A DNA stretch of 64,000 nucleotides from Paraburkholderia sp. CNPSo 3272 (GTDB lineage: Bacteria > Pseudomonadota > Gammaproteobacteria > Burkholderiales > Burkholderiaceae): positions 372,001 to 436,000 of the forward strand of contig NZ_JAMBPQ010000001.1 in assembly GCF_024206495.1 (NCBI RefSeq). The letters run 5' to 3'. Made by a program: the position numbers and the translations under genes. Shown piece after piece: positions 29,961-39,027 of this stretch (positions within the stretch are counted from its first letter, which is position 1; every line of letters begins with the position of its first letter). Under the pieces are notes generated by a model. That model was not told where the DNA came from. It was given only the letters and a program-made list of their open reading frames with translations, and ran no database searches.

Positions 29961-31226
29961 ATGGAAACTCCGGCAAGCCTCAACGATCTGCAACGCACCA
30001 CCCTCGCCATCGTGCTCGCTGGCGGCCGCGGCACACGCCTCGGGCCGCTGACCAACAAGCGCGTGAAGCCGGCCGTGTATTTCGGCGGCAAGTACCGCAT
30101 CATCGATTTCGCCCTCTCGAACTGCCTGAATTCAGGCATCCGCCGCATTGCGGTCGTCACGCAGTACAAGGCGCACTCGCTCTTGCGCCATCTGCAGCGC
30201 GGCTGGGGCTTCCTGCGCGGCGAATTCAACGAATTCCTCGACCTGTGGCCCGCGCAGCAGCGTGTGGAAGGCGCGCACTGGTATCGGGGCACCGCCGACG
30301 CCGTGTACCAGAACCTCGACATCATCCGCTCGATCAGCCCGAAGTACGTGGTGGTGCTGGCCGGCGACCACATCTACAAGATGGACTACACGCGCATGAT
30401 CGCCGACCACGCCGCGAGCGGCGCCGACTGCACGGTGGGATGCATCGAGGTGCCGCGCATGGAAGCATGCGCGTTCGGCGTGATGGCCGTGGACGAGTCG
30501 CGCCGCGTGACCGGCTTCGTCGAAAAGCCCGACGATCCGCCCGCCATGCCCGGGCGCCCGGACATCGCGCTCGCGAGCATGGGCATCTATGTGTTCGACA
30601 CGAACTATCTCGTCAAACTGCTTGAAGAGAACATCGCGCGCTCGGCCACCGACCACGACTTCGGCAAGGACATCATTCCGCGCGTGGTGAGCGACGGCCA
30701 TGCGATCGCCCATCCGTTCAGCATGTCGTGCGTGTCGTCGGACCCGGCCGCCGAACCCTACTGGCGCGACGTGGGCACGGTCGACGCCTACTGGTCCGCC
30801 AACCTCGACCTCGCCTCGACCATCCCCGCGCTCGATCTCTACGACCGCAACTGGCCGATCTGGACCTACCAGGAACAGTTACCGCCTGCCAAGTTCGTGC
30901 GCGACCTCAACGGTCTGCAGGGCTCCGGCACCAACCTGATCGTGTGCGGCGGCAGTGTGATCTCGGGTTCGCAGATCTCGCGCTCGGTGCTCTCGTCGAA
31001 TGTCGTGGTGCAGTCGTTCTGCAACATTGCCGAGGCAGTCTTGTTGCCGGAGGTGACGGTGGGCACGAGTTGCCGGCTGCGCAAGGTCGTCGTGGACCGC
31101 GGCTGCACGATTCCCAACGGCACCGTGATCGGCGAAGACGCCGCGCGCGACGCCGAACGCTTTTATCGCACCGAAAGCGGCGTCGTACTCGTCACGAGCG
31201 ATGCGCTGGCGAAAATGCCTGGCTAG
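29961..31226 (+). CDS. glgC: Glucose-1-phosphate adenylyltransferase
   Basis: This 421-residue protein makes ADP-glucose from glucose-1-phosphate and ATP, the committed step of glycogen synthesis. Motifs are [19 protein letters not shown] (nucleotide binding), [46 protein letters not shown] and the substrate loop VEKPDDPPA. The C-terminal 120 residues form the left-handed beta-helix. Arg-rich N-terminal allosteric residues are present ([19 protein letters not shown]). AAGGAG precedes the ATG. glgA follows 115 bp later. Confidence 0.97.
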   Translation: METPASLNDLQRTTLAIVLAGGRGTRLGPLTNKRVKPAVYFGGKYRIIDFALSNCLNSGIRRIAVVTQYKAHSLLRHLQRGWGFLRGEFNEFLDLWPAQQRVEGAHWYRGTADAVYQNLDIIRSISPKYVVVLAGDHIYKMDYTRMIADHAASGADCTVGCIEVPRMEACAFGVMAVDESRRVTGFVEKPDDPPAMPGRPDIALASMGIYVFDTNYLVKLLEENIARSATDHDFGKDIIPRVVSDGHAIAHPFSMSCVSSDPAAEPYWRDVGTVDAYWSANLDLASTIPALDLYDRNWPIWTYQEQLPPAKFVRDLNGLQGSGTNLIVCGGSVISGSQISRSVLSSNVVVQSFCNIAEAVLLPEVTVGTSCRLRKVVVDRGCTIPNGTVIGEDAARDAERFYRTESGVVLVTSDALAKMPG

Positions 31227-31284
31227 TCATGCGCCTTGCGAAGCCGATCCGCCAGACCGGCTTCGCTCACGGGCGCGCCAATCT

Positions 31285-31317
31285 GCAAACAACCCGCAAG
31301 CAACCCGCAAGCAACCC
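31285..31317. repeat. 11-bp tandem repeat between glgC and glgA
   Basis: There are three contiguous units: GCAAACAACCC, GCAAGCAACCC, GCAAGCAACCC. The array ends 24 bp before the glgA start, immediately upstream of its ribosome site (GAGAGGAC). Confidence 0.9.
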
Positions 31318-31341
31318 GAGCACCGAGAGGACTGACTCCCG

Positions 31342-32832
31342 ATGACCATTCGCGTCCTGCACGTAGCCAGCGAGCTGTATCCGCTTCTGAAGACCGGCGG
31401 CCTCGCCGACGTCACCGCCGCCCTGCCCGCCGCGCTGATCGAACAGGGCGCCGACGCCCGCCTGCTGCTGCCGGGCTTCGCGCCCGTGGCGGCGGGGCTC
31501 GAGGACCTGCGCCCCGTCGCGCGCCTCGCGCGCACCTTCGGCGCGCCCGAGGCGACGCTGGAACTCGGGCGCCTGCCCGGCAGCGAGCTTGCCGTCTACA
31601 TGATCCGCGCCGACGCGTTCTACGCGCGCCCCGGCAACCCCTATCTCGACGCCGAACACGTGCCCTACGGCGACAACGCGCAACGTTTCGCGCTGCTCGG
31701 CTGGACCGCCGCGCAACTCGCGCTGCACCTCGATGCCGACTGGGCGCCCGCCATCGTGCAGGCGCACGACTGGCACGCGGGGCTCGCGCCGGCGTATCTG
31801 CGCGCGGCGGCGCGCGAGCGCGGCACGAGCATGGCGCCCGGCGGCGCGCGCTCGATCTTCACGATCCACAATCTCGCCTACCAGGGCATCTTCCCGGCCC
31901 AGCAGTTCGACACGCTCGGCCTGCCGCGCGACTTCTTCAACATGCATGGCGTGGAGTTCTATGGCCAGCTTTCATTTCTGAAAGCAGGCCTCTATTTCGC
32001 CGACAAGATCACGACGGTGAGCCCGACCTACGCACGCGAGATTCAGACGGTCGCCCAGGGCGGCGGCCTCGAGGCGCTGCTGCGCGGACGCACGCACGAC
32101 CTCGTCGGCATTCTCAATGGGGTGGACTACGCCGTCTGGAATCCGTCGAGCGACGCGGCCATCGCCACCCGCTATTCGGCCACGCGGCAGAGCGGCAAGA
32201 TGCGCTGCAAAGCGGCGCTGCAGACGCGCCTGAAGCTCGCGCAGAAGCACGACGCCCCGGTGTTCGGCGTGGTGAGCCGGCTCACCGAGCAAAAGGGCCT
32301 CGACCTGCTGCTCGCGGCGCTGCCCGAGATCGTCGCGCGCGGCGGGCAGCTCGTCGTGCTCGGCACCGGCGACGCCAGCCTCGAACAGGGCTACGCGCGC
32401 GCCGCGCACCAGCATCCCGAATCGGTGGCTGTGGAGCTGGGCTTCGACGAGGCGCTGGCGCACGAGATCGTCGCGGGCGCCGACGTGATGATGGTCCCCT
32501 CGCGCTTCGAGCCGTGCGGCCTCACGCAGCTCTATGCGCTCGCTTATGGTGCGCTGCCGCTCGTGCACCGGGTGGGCGGACTCGCCGATACGGTGGTCGA
32601 CGCCTCGCTGGAAAATCTCGCCGATCGTCTCGCCACCGGCTTCGTGTTCGAACGCTTCGAACCCGACGCGCTCACGGCCGCGATTCGCCGCGCCTTCGCG
32701 CTTTATGGGCGCAGCCGCGACTGGCGCGAGACGCGCACGCGTGCAATGCAGCAGGACTTCGGCTGGGCGGCGTCGGCGCAACGCTACATGGCGCTCTATC
32801 GCGAGCTGGCCGGTCAACACGTCGTGGCCTAG
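31342..32832 (+). CDS. glgA: Glycogen synthase
   Basis: This 496-residue family 5 glycosyltransferase elongates glucan chains from ADP-glucose. The ADP-glucose motif [13 protein letters not shown] is at about residues 16-28. [39 protein letters not shown] and the C-terminal [20 protein letters not shown] complete the family signature. It is downstream of glgC, forming a two-gene glycogen synthesis unit. Branching and debranching genes are not in the window. Confidence 0.97.
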   Translation: MTIRVLHVASELYPLLKTGGLADVTAALPAALIEQGADARLLLPGFAPVAAGLEDLRPVARLARTFGAPEATLELGRLPGSELAVYMIRADAFYARPGNPYLDAEHVPYGDNAQRFALLGWTAAQLALHLDADWAPAIVQAHDWHAGLAPAYLRAAARERGTSMAPGGARSIFTIHNLAYQGIFPAQQFDTLGLPRDFFNMHGVEFYGQLSFLKAGLYFADKITTVSPTYAREIQTVAQGGGLEALLRGRTHDLVGILNGVDYAVWNPSSDAAIATRYSATRQSGKMRCKAALQTRLKLAQKHDAPVFGVVSRLTEQKGLDLLLAALPEIVARGGQLVVLGTGDASLEQGYARAAHQHPESVAVELGFDEALAHEIVAGADVMMVPSRFEPCGLTQLYALAYGALPLVHRVGGLADTVVDASLENLADRLATGFVFERFEPDALTAAIRRAFALYGRSRDWRETRTRAMQQDFGWAASAQRYMALYRELAGQHVVA

Positions 32833-32920
32833 CGCCTGCCCAGGCGCATTGCAGGCGCCGGCCGCGGGCGCGCGCGCAACACCGCGCCCACGCATCCATC
32901 GACCGGGCGCAGCGAATTCG

Positions 32921-32976
32921 GTTATCGTTGCTGCACCTGCGCAAAGGCGCGCTGCTAGAGCGCCGCAAGCGATAAC
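32921..32976 (+). promoter_or_regulatory. Long inverted repeat upstream of pdxY
   Basis: GTTATCGTTGC (32921-32931) pairs with GCAAGCGATAAC (32965-32976), an 11-bp stem with one bulged G, across a 33-nt loop. The element ends 16 bp before the pdxY ATG and would cover its leader. It could be an operator or an RNA hairpin. No such element is known to me for pdxY. Confidence 0.45.
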
Positions 32977-32992
32977 GAAATCTGGACCGGCC

Positions 32993-33865
32993 ATGAAAAA
33001 CGTTTTGAGCATCCAGTCGCACGTCGTGTTCGGTCACGCGGGCAACAGCGCCGCGGTGTTTCCCATGCGCCGCCTGGGCGTCAATGTCTGGCCGCTCAAC
33101 ACGGTGCAGTTCTCGAATCACACGCAATATGGCCACTGGACCGGCGCCGCCATCGGCTCGGAAGAGGTCATGGACCTCGTCGACGGGATCGGCGCGATCG
33201 GCGTGCTGCCGCGCTGTGATGCGGTGCTGTCGGGATACCTCGGCACACCAGAGCAGGCTCAGGCCGTGATCGACGTGGTGCGCGCCGTGAAAGCCGCCAA
33301 CCCGCAGGCGCGCTATTTCTGCGACCCGGTGATGGGCACGCTCAACGCCGAGAACGGCTGCCGCGTCGAGCCCGGCATTCAGGAGTTCCTCGTGCGCAAC
33401 ATGCCCGAGGTCGCCGACGCGATGATCCCGAATCACACCGAGCTGCAACGGCTCGTGGGCCGCGAGATCGAAACCGCCGAAGAAGGCGTGCTCGCGTGCC
33501 GCGACCTGTTGCGCCGCGGCCCGAAGCTGGTCCTCGTAAAGCATCTGCTCGACCGCAACAGCCCCGCCGACCGCTTCAACATGCTCGTCGTGACCGAGCA
33601 TGAAGCATGGCTCGGCCAGCGCCCGCTCTACCCGTTCGCGCGCCAGCCGGTGGGCGTGGGCGACGTGACGAGCGCGGTGTTCGTCGCGCGCCTGATGCTC
33701 GGCGACTCGCTGCGCCGCGCGTTGGAACACACGCTCGCGGCCGTGCACGCCGTGGTGAAGGCGACTTACGACGCAGGCCGTTACGAGCTGGAAATCGTCG
33801 CGGCGCAAGACCAGATCGCGCGCCCGCGCGAATGGTTCGACGCCTGGGCGGTGGAAGCTGCCTAA
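32993..33865 (+). CDS. pdxY: Pyridoxal kinase PdxY
   Basis: From the ATG at 32993 this is 290 residues, the usual size. It phosphorylates pyridoxal in the PLP salvage pathway. Ribokinase-like motifs: [20 protein letters not shown] at the start, [44 protein letters not shown], and [15 protein letters not shown] with the catalytic Asp and anion hole. The frame is open upstream into glgA but those residues do not match the family. Several PLP enzymes lie in the window (astC, the aminotransferase at 39028), but no operon link is seen. Confidence 0.95.
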   Translation: MKNVLSIQSHVVFGHAGNSAAVFPMRRLGVNVWPLNTVQFSNHTQYGHWTGAAIGSEEVMDLVDGIGAIGVLPRCDAVLSGYLGTPEQAQAVIDVVRAVKAANPQARYFCDPVMGTLNAENGCRVEPGIQEFLVRNMPEVADAMIPNHTELQRLVGREIETAEEGVLACRDLLRRGPKLVLVKHLLDRNSPADRFNMLVVTEHEAWLGQRPLYPFARQPVGVGDVTSAVFVARLMLGDSLRRALEHTLAAVHAVVKATYDAGRYELEIVAAQDQIARPREWFDAWAVEAA

Positions 33866-33892
33866 ACTGAAGAGGGGCGCGCGCGGCCAGCC

Positions 33893-33898
33893 TATAAT
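33893..33898 (+). promoter_or_regulatory. Candidate -10 box (TATAAT)
   Basis: A perfect TATAAT lies 72 bp before the ATG of the acidic hypothetical gene at 33970. The matching -35 is weak (AAGAGG at 17-bp spacing). It is the only consensus -10 I noticed in this stretch. Confidence 0.35.
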
Positions 33899-33969
33899 GC
33901 CGTCCGCATGATTCGCAGCGGCCAACACAGTGCGCGGCCGCGGCGCCCACCGTCTTTAGAGAATGACCG

Positions 33970-34431
33970 ATGTCCGATTCAATCCGTAGCGAACAGGAAG
34001 AGTATTTCGAGCAGCTTTGCCTCGCCGTCGCCGCCGGCGAGACCCACGAGCAGGAAGCCATCGAATACTTCGAGGAACAAAGCCACGAAAGCGGTTTCGA
34101 CGCCGCCGTGTGGCTCGACATCGCGCTTTACCATGCGCCCGACGTCGCGCGCGGCATCATCGACTTCGTCGACGTGAGCGAGCGCGAACGCAGCGACATC
34201 GCCCAGACCATTGCCGACACGCTCGACATCTCGTACGGCGACGACGAATGCGAACGCTTCGAAGCGACGATTCGCTTCGCGCTCGCCAACGGCATTCCCG
34301 TCGATCTGGACGTGCTGCTCGACGGCTGCAACCGCGCGCTCGACGACCTCGAAGGATGGGCGAGCGCCGACACCATGGCGCCGCTCGTGCGCCTGCGCGA
34401 GGCGCTCTTCGAACTGCAAAGGGGCGAGTAG
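33970..34431 (+). CDS. Conserved-looking acidic hypothetical protein
   Basis: This 153-residue, strongly acidic, predicted helical protein has no signal peptide or membrane segment. It is rich in Asp and Glu with pairs such as EEYFEQ and YGDDECERFEAT, and a GIPVDLDVLLDGCNRALDDL segment. I do not recognise a domain. It stands alone between pdxY and the LivK-type gene behind a possible TATAAT promoter. Codon use matches its neighbours, which supports a real gene. Confidence 0.75.
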   Translation: MSDSIRSEQEEYFEQLCLAVAAGETHEQEAIEYFEEQSHESGFDAAVWLDIALYHAPDVARGIIDFVDVSERERSDIAQTIADTLDISYGDDECERFEATIRFALANGIPVDLDVLLDGCNRALDDLEGWASADTMAPLVRLREALFELQRGE

Positions 34432-34720
34432 CCCGAGCGCGCGACACGGCGGGAGCGGCTGACCGGGCGGCCTGATATATTCCTCGCCATCCGCCGCCTC
34501 ACGAAGGCGCGCGCCCAGCCGGCGCACAGGGGGAGCTGGCTGAGACACCCCACCCAGGCGCGCAGCCGTCGCACAGCCGTTCCGGCAAGCCGCAGTCGCA
34601 AACAGCAAGACGCAAGACCCGAAGACGAGACGCCCCGCCTCGCCACGCCGGCGCGCGGCGCGGCGTACCCGGACAAAACGCACACAAGAACACGGCGCCG
34701 CTGTCGCGCAAGGAGTCATG

Positions 34721-35935
34721 ATGAGTCTCGCTGCCGCGCCTGAAACCGTTAGCGCCCGCGCATTCTCCACGCCTCACCGTGCGTGCCGCAATCTTGCGGC
34801 AGGGCTCCTGATTGGCGCGCTGGCCACCGTCGGGACGCTCGGTGCGAGCCGCAGCGCGCTCGCCGCCGGCCCGCTCGACGTGCGCATCGGCTTCGTCTCG
34901 CCGCTCTCGGGCGACTACGCCAATTACGGCCGCGATCTGCAAAACGGCGTGCAGCTCGCCCTCGACGAAGCGAACGCGCAAAACCTCAAGATCGGCGAGC
35001 AGACGGCTCACTTCCAACTGGTGCCCATCGACGACCGCAGCGACCCGCGCCTCGGCGTGCAGGCCGCGGCGACGCTCGCGAACCAGGGGGTCAACGCCGT
35101 GGTCGGGCACTTCAACTCGGGCTCGGCCATTCCGGCCTCGCGCATCTACGAGAGCGCGGGCATTCCGATGATCAGCCCCGCGGCCACCAATCCCGTCATC
35201 ACGTCGCAAGGCTTCGCCAACACCTTCATGGTGATTGCAAACGACGCGCAGAACGCAGGCATCGCCGGCGCCTGGGCCGTGGACGTCATGAAGGCCAAAC
35301 GCGTGGCCATCATCGACGACCGCACCGCCTTCGGTCAGGGCGAAGCGGACGTATTCGAGCGCGCGGTGCGCGAGCATGGCGGCAACGTGGTCGCGCGCGA
35401 GTTCGCGGAAAGCATCGCGAGCGACTTCGGTCCGCAGCTCGCGAAAATCAAGGCCGCCGATGCCGATCTGCTCTACTTCGGCGGTCTCGCGCACCAGGGC
35501 GCGGCGCTCGCGAAGCAGATGAAGGCGCGCAGCATGAACGCGCAGTTCGTGGGCGGCGGCGGCGTGGCGAACGCGTACTTCACCCAGGCCGCGGGCGCAG
35601 CCGCAGAAGGCGCGATGGCCTGGGAGTACGGCCGCCCGCTCGCGCAGTTGCCGGAGGGCCCGCGTTTCGAGCAGGCCTATAAAGCCCGCTTCGGCACCAA
35701 CGTGCTCGCTTACGCGCCGTTCGGCTACGATGCGGCGTGGGCCGCGATCCACGCGATGGTCAACGCGAAATCGGCGCAACCCGAGGTCTACCGCAGCGCC
35801 CTCAAGGCGCTGGCCTTCGACGGCGTGACGGGCCGCATCGCCTTCGAGCCGGACGGCTCGCTCAAGAACGGCGCCTCCACGCTCTGGCAGGTGAAGAAAG
35901 GCGTGTGGGTGCCCGTGACGACGCGCGGCGGCTGA
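34721..35935 (+). CDS. Branched-chain amino acid type ABC transporter substrate-binding protein
   Basis: There are two adjacent ATGs (34718 and 34721); AAGGAG at 34710-34715 fits the second better, giving 404 residues. A signal peptide ends near residue 46 (SRSALAAG). The mature protein is a type I periplasmic binding protein: RIGFVSPLSGDYANYGRDLQ, VNAVVGHFNSGSAIPASRIY, AGIPMISPAATNP and FVGGGGVANAYF. It resembles LivK/LivJ. No permease or ATPase gene is adjacent, so it is an orphan receptor here. The 34432-34720 gap shows no gene. Confidence 0.9.
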   Translation: MSLAAAPETVSARAFSTPHRACRNLAAGLLIGALATVGTLGASRSALAAGPLDVRIGFVSPLSGDYANYGRDLQNGVQLALDEANAQNLKIGEQTAHFQLVPIDDRSDPRLGVQAAATLANQGVNAVVGHFNSGSAIPASRIYESAGIPMISPAATNPVITSQGFANTFMVIANDAQNAGIAGAWAVDVMKAKRVAIIDDRTAFGQGEADVFERAVREHGGNVVAREFAESIASDFGPQLAKIKAADADLLYFGGLAHQGAALAKQMKARSMNAQFVGGGGVANAYFTQAAGAAAEGAMAWEYGRPLAQLPEGPRFEQAYKARFGTNVLAYAPFGYDAAWAAIHAMVNAKSAQPEVYRSALKALAFDGVTGRIAFEPDGSLKNGASTLWQVKKGVWVPVTTRGG

Positions 35936-35942
35936 GCGCCGC

Positions 35943-37931
35943 TCAGGGCTGCTGCGGCGCGCCCGCGGCCCGCACGACGATCTGCGCCTGCGTGTCGCGC
36001 TCGATGCGCACGAGCGCGTCGCGCATCTGCGAGAATTCGTCGGCCGTGCACATCTGGCGACCAAAACGCGCCGCTAGCCGCCGCTCGATCTGCAGCGTGC
36101 GCGAGCGCGCGTCGAACACGTAGTGCGACGTGTAGTCGAGGAACGCGTCGCTCACCTGCGTGTCTTGCGGCACGTCGGTCACGCGCCCGAACGCGGGCAG
36201 CACGATCTGCGCGCTTTCCGTAAATTCTCCGCCGATGCACGCCCACGGCTGCGTGCGGCGCGGCTGCGCGAGCCAGCTGTCGATCTGCGTGGCAATGCCA
36301 CCCGTGAAGCTGCTCGTGGTGGGGATTGCGGTCGTGCCGTCGCGCCAGACCACATGATCGAGCGTGCCTTCCATCGTCACCGAAAACGGTCCGTCGGTTG
36401 CCTCGGTCGGGCCCGTGCTCACGTGCGCGGTGCCGGCGAGTCCGGTGAGCCGCAGGCGCTGCGCCGCGAGTTGCTGCGCCTGGGCGTGCGTCGCGCGGCG
36501 AAACGAATTGCGCTCGGGCTCCGCGCCCGCGCCTTCGTCTTCCACGTAGTAGCTGTAGGCGGCGTCGCCGGTCGCGCCCACCTCGAGCGACAGGCGCGCC
36601 GTGCGCTCGCGCCGCTCGGTCGCGGGCGTACGCGAAAGCACGCCGTCGTCGACCAGCAGCGTGGGCCGGTCCATCACGCCCGGCGGCAGGTAGCCGAACG
36701 CGTAGCCGCCCGAGGAGGTGTCCGCGTAGATGCCGAGGTCGGGCAGCCACGCGATCGCATGGTTGATCGCATGTGCGCCATAGCCCGGCACGTCGGGCAG
36801 CGTATAGACGGGGCCGAGATCAAGCAGCACGGGCTCGGCGCGTATGCCCGCCGCCGCGAGCAGCGCGCTGAAGAGCGCCACGTGGTCCTTGCAGTCGCCG
36901 TAGCGGTTGCGCAGGATGTCGGTCGCGCGATGCGGCACGGCCGCGGTCTCGCCAAGAAAGAGCGCGACGTAGCGGATATTGAAGCGCATCCAGTCGTAGA
37001 TGCGGCGCGCCTTGTCGCGCGGGTCGCTCACGCCCGCCGTGAGCGCCTGCGCAAGCGCCGCGATGGCCGGATCGGTCGAGGTGGGATCGGCGGCGGCTTC
37101 ACGGTAGCGCGCGGCGAATGCGGCGAAGTCGGGCACCGTCGACACCATCAGCCGGTCGCCCCAGTTCACGTAAGCCACCGCCCCCGCTTCGAGCGGCGGA
37201 TAGGGGCCGTGTAGATACTCGAACGCGTAGCGGGTACGGCCGTTCGCCGTCTCTGGGGAGAGCGCCGCGTAGCCGCGCGCGTCGGCGTGGAGCGGCACGT
37301 TGGCCGGCAGATCGAAGATGAGGCGCTGAAACTCGACCGGTTCTCCGGTCGGCTCGACGAAGTATGAGAACGCGCCCGCGTCGAGCGCCTTCGCGCGGCG
37401 CTTCGCGAAATGCAGATGCACGCGCGATCCGACCTGGACGCCCGGAAAGATCACCGTGCGCAGCACGCCGTCCTCGAACGTGGGCGCGCCCGCCGAGCGC
37501 GGCTCCTGCACGTCGCGAATGCCGCTCGCACCGACCGCGTGCGCGGTGCCGTCCGGATCGATGGTTTCGGCCGAGAGCTGGGTAATCGTTTCGATATCCT
37601 TATTGAACCAGACGTAGCGCTGGGCGATCTCGTCCACGCCGGCGGTAGTGTTGGCGCGCAGCACGGTGTCGTCGTCCTCGACGACCGAGCCGTCCTGCTG
37701 CACGACGAACAGATGCACGTCGCGCTCGAGCGTGTATGGCGGAACGTCGGTTTGCGCGGCGCTAGCGGCAGTCTCGACGCGCGCCGCGCTGTCGGGGCTT
37801 CGGTCGCTCGCCTGGGCGCGGGCGGGGCCGCTCGTGATTGTCAGGGTCAACGCCAGGGTCAACGTCAGGATCAACGCAAGGCGCGACGCAACGCACCGGG
37901 CGGCGCGCCTGAGCCCCTCGCCTCGCGTCAT
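35943..37931 (-). CDS. Secreted DUF3857/transglutaminase-core protein
   Basis: From the ATG at 37929-37931 this is 662 residues, with a signal peptide whose hydrophobic core is a Leu-Thr repeat (LILTLTLALTLTITSGPARA). An N-terminal DUF3857 domain (about residues 60-230) precedes a transglutaminase-like domain with a visible triad: Cys in YGDCKDHVALFSALL, His in INHAIAWLPD and Asp in YADTSSGGY. A C-terminal beta-rich DUF3858-like part follows. It may be a periplasmic protein-modifying or protease-like enzyme; the substrate is unknown. It starts 7 bp after the AraC gene and is convergent with the LivK-type gene. Confidence 0.87.
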   Translation of the reverse strand: MTRGEGLRRAARCVASRLALILTLTLALTLTITSGPARAQASDRSPDSAARVETAASAAQTDVPPYTLERDVHLFVVQQDGSVVEDDDTVLRANTTAGVDEIAQRYVWFNKDIETITQLSAETIDPDGTAHAVGASGIRDVQEPRSAGAPTFEDGVLRTVIFPGVQVGSRVHLHFAKRRAKALDAGAFSYFVEPTGEPVEFQRLIFDLPANVPLHADARGYAALSPETANGRTRYAFEYLHGPYPPLEAGAVAYVNWGDRLMVSTVPDFAAFAARYREAAADPTSTDPAIAALAQALTAGVSDPRDKARRIYDWMRFNIRYVALFLGETAAVPHRATDILRNRYGDCKDHVALFSALLAAAGIRAEPVLLDLGPVYTLPDVPGYGAHAINHAIAWLPDLGIYADTSSGGYAFGYLPPGVMDRPTLLVDDGVLSRTPATERRERTARLSLEVGATGDAAYSYYVEDEGAGAEPERNSFRRATHAQAQQLAAQRLRLTGLAGTAHVSTGPTEATDGPFSVTMEGTLDHVVWRDGTTAIPTTSSFTGGIATQIDSWLAQPRRTQPWACIGGEFTESAQIVLPAFGRVTDVPQDTQVSDAFLDYTSHYVFDARSRTLQIERRLAARFGRQMCTADEFSQMRDALVRIERDTQAQIVVRAAGAPQQP
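37840..37875. repeat. 12-bp in-frame repeat encoding the signal-peptide core
   Basis: Three units of 12 bp (GTCAGGGTCAAC, GCCAGGGTCAAC, GTCAGGATCAAC on the plus strand) lie in the DUF3857/transglutaminase gene and encode alternating Leu-Thr/Ala residues of the signal-peptide core. A fourth partial unit follows. Because 12 is a multiple of 3, copy-number changes would lengthen or shorten the hydrophobic core without a frameshift. Confidence 0.85.
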
Positions 37932-37938
37932 GGGCGTC

Positions 37939-38925
37939 TCAGGCGCGCGCCGCCGCTTGCGCGGCGTTCGGCCATGACGTCTGCGTGAGATGGCGCTCGC
38001 GCTCTGCGGCACGCCATGCGCGGGGACTCCCGCCGAACTCCGTGCGAAACGCCGCGTTGAAATTGGACAGATCGTTGAAGCCGCTCGCGAGCGCAACGTC
38101 GACGATCTTCGCTTCGTCGTCGGCGGCAAGACGCAGTGCGGCGGCGCGCAATCGCGCGCGGAGCAGATATTGATGCGGCGTCACGCCGGCCACGGCCGAG
38201 AAGGTGCGCAGCAAATAAAACTCACTCACGCCCGCCGCGCTCGCGAGGCTGGCGAGCGTATGCGCATCGTCGGGCGTTTCGTCGATCAGGCGCAGCGTCG
38301 CGACCACGCGTGCCGCCGCGGCGGCGCCCGGCATGGCAGGGGTGCCCGCATCCTTGCCGCTCGCGACCACACGCAAGGTCGTGAGCGCGAGTTCCAGTGC
38401 GATTTCATCCCAGGCGGCGGCGGACATCCCGGGCGCGTGACCTCGCTCTTGCGCGAGCGCGTCGGCGCACGCGTGCGCCACGAGCGGCGCGAGCGCGCGC
38501 AACGCCGGCACCCGCGCGGCCCGCCAGCGGCGCGCGCCGGCCGCGAGGCCAGCGGCTGCGGCCTGCTCGTCGAGCCAGGCGGGGTCGTAGTGAAACGAGA
38601 GACAGCGGTCGCCGGCCGCGTGACGGTGGCCGCATTCGAAGCAGGCGCCGGTTTCCCCGAGCATGAGCGCGCCGGGTGTCATCAGCGCGCGCGCGTTGCC
38701 GCTACGGTAGCCGAATACGCCTGCAGCCACGACGGCGAGGCACGCGCTCGTGTGGCACTCCTCGTAAGGCCGGTCGCCGGGGCCGAGCGTGCAGACGACA
38801 TCGTCGACCGACCAACCGGCGCCCGCCGCGAGCGGGCGCGCCGCGGGCGCACGGCCGCTGGCGGCGCGGCCTTCGCGCTCGCGCTGGGCGAGCGCGCGTT
38901 GCAATGAAACGGCGAGACCTTGCAC
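37939..38925 (-). CDS. AraC-family transcriptional regulator
   Basis: This encodes 328 residues from a GTG at 38923-38925 with GAGG just upstream; I see no better ATG. The N-terminal half is cupin-like and Cys/His-containing (CFECGHRHAAGDRCLSFHY), possibly metal- or ligand-sensing. The C-terminal domain has the two AraC helix-turn-helices (TLASLASAAGVSEFYLLRTF and KIVDVALASGFNDLSNFNAA). It is probably co-transcribed with the transglutaminase-like gene 7 bp downstream and may control it. Confidence 0.85.
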   Translation of the reverse strand: MQGLAVSLQRALAQREREGRAASGRAPAARPLAAGAGWSVDDVVCTLGPGDRPYEECHTSACLAVVAAGVFGYRSGNARALMTPGALMLGETGACFECGHRHAAGDRCLSFHYDPAWLDEQAAAAGLAAGARRWRAARVPALRALAPLVAHACADALAQERGHAPGMSAAAWDEIALELALTTLRVVASGKDAGTPAMPGAAAAARVVATLRLIDETPDDAHTLASLASAAGVSEFYLLRTFSAVAGVTPHQYLLRARLRAAALRLAADDEAKIVDVALASGFNDLSNFNAAFRTEFGGSPRAWRAAERERHLTQTSWPNAAQAAARA

Positions 38926-39027
38926 GGCAACCTCGCGTGAAGTTGGCTGCGTTCGTTGGCTACTTCCGTGGACTATGTCTGCCGTTGTAACACATCGCCG
39001 CGAGCGCCGCCGCAGCGGCCCCGGCCG

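Noticed and set aside
34500-34720. TPP-riboswitch-like GGCTGAGACACCCC before the LivK-type gene
   Set aside because: Only the GCTGAGA block is present; the CCTGATCTGG-like second block and pairing are missing, and the gene is unrelated to thiamine.
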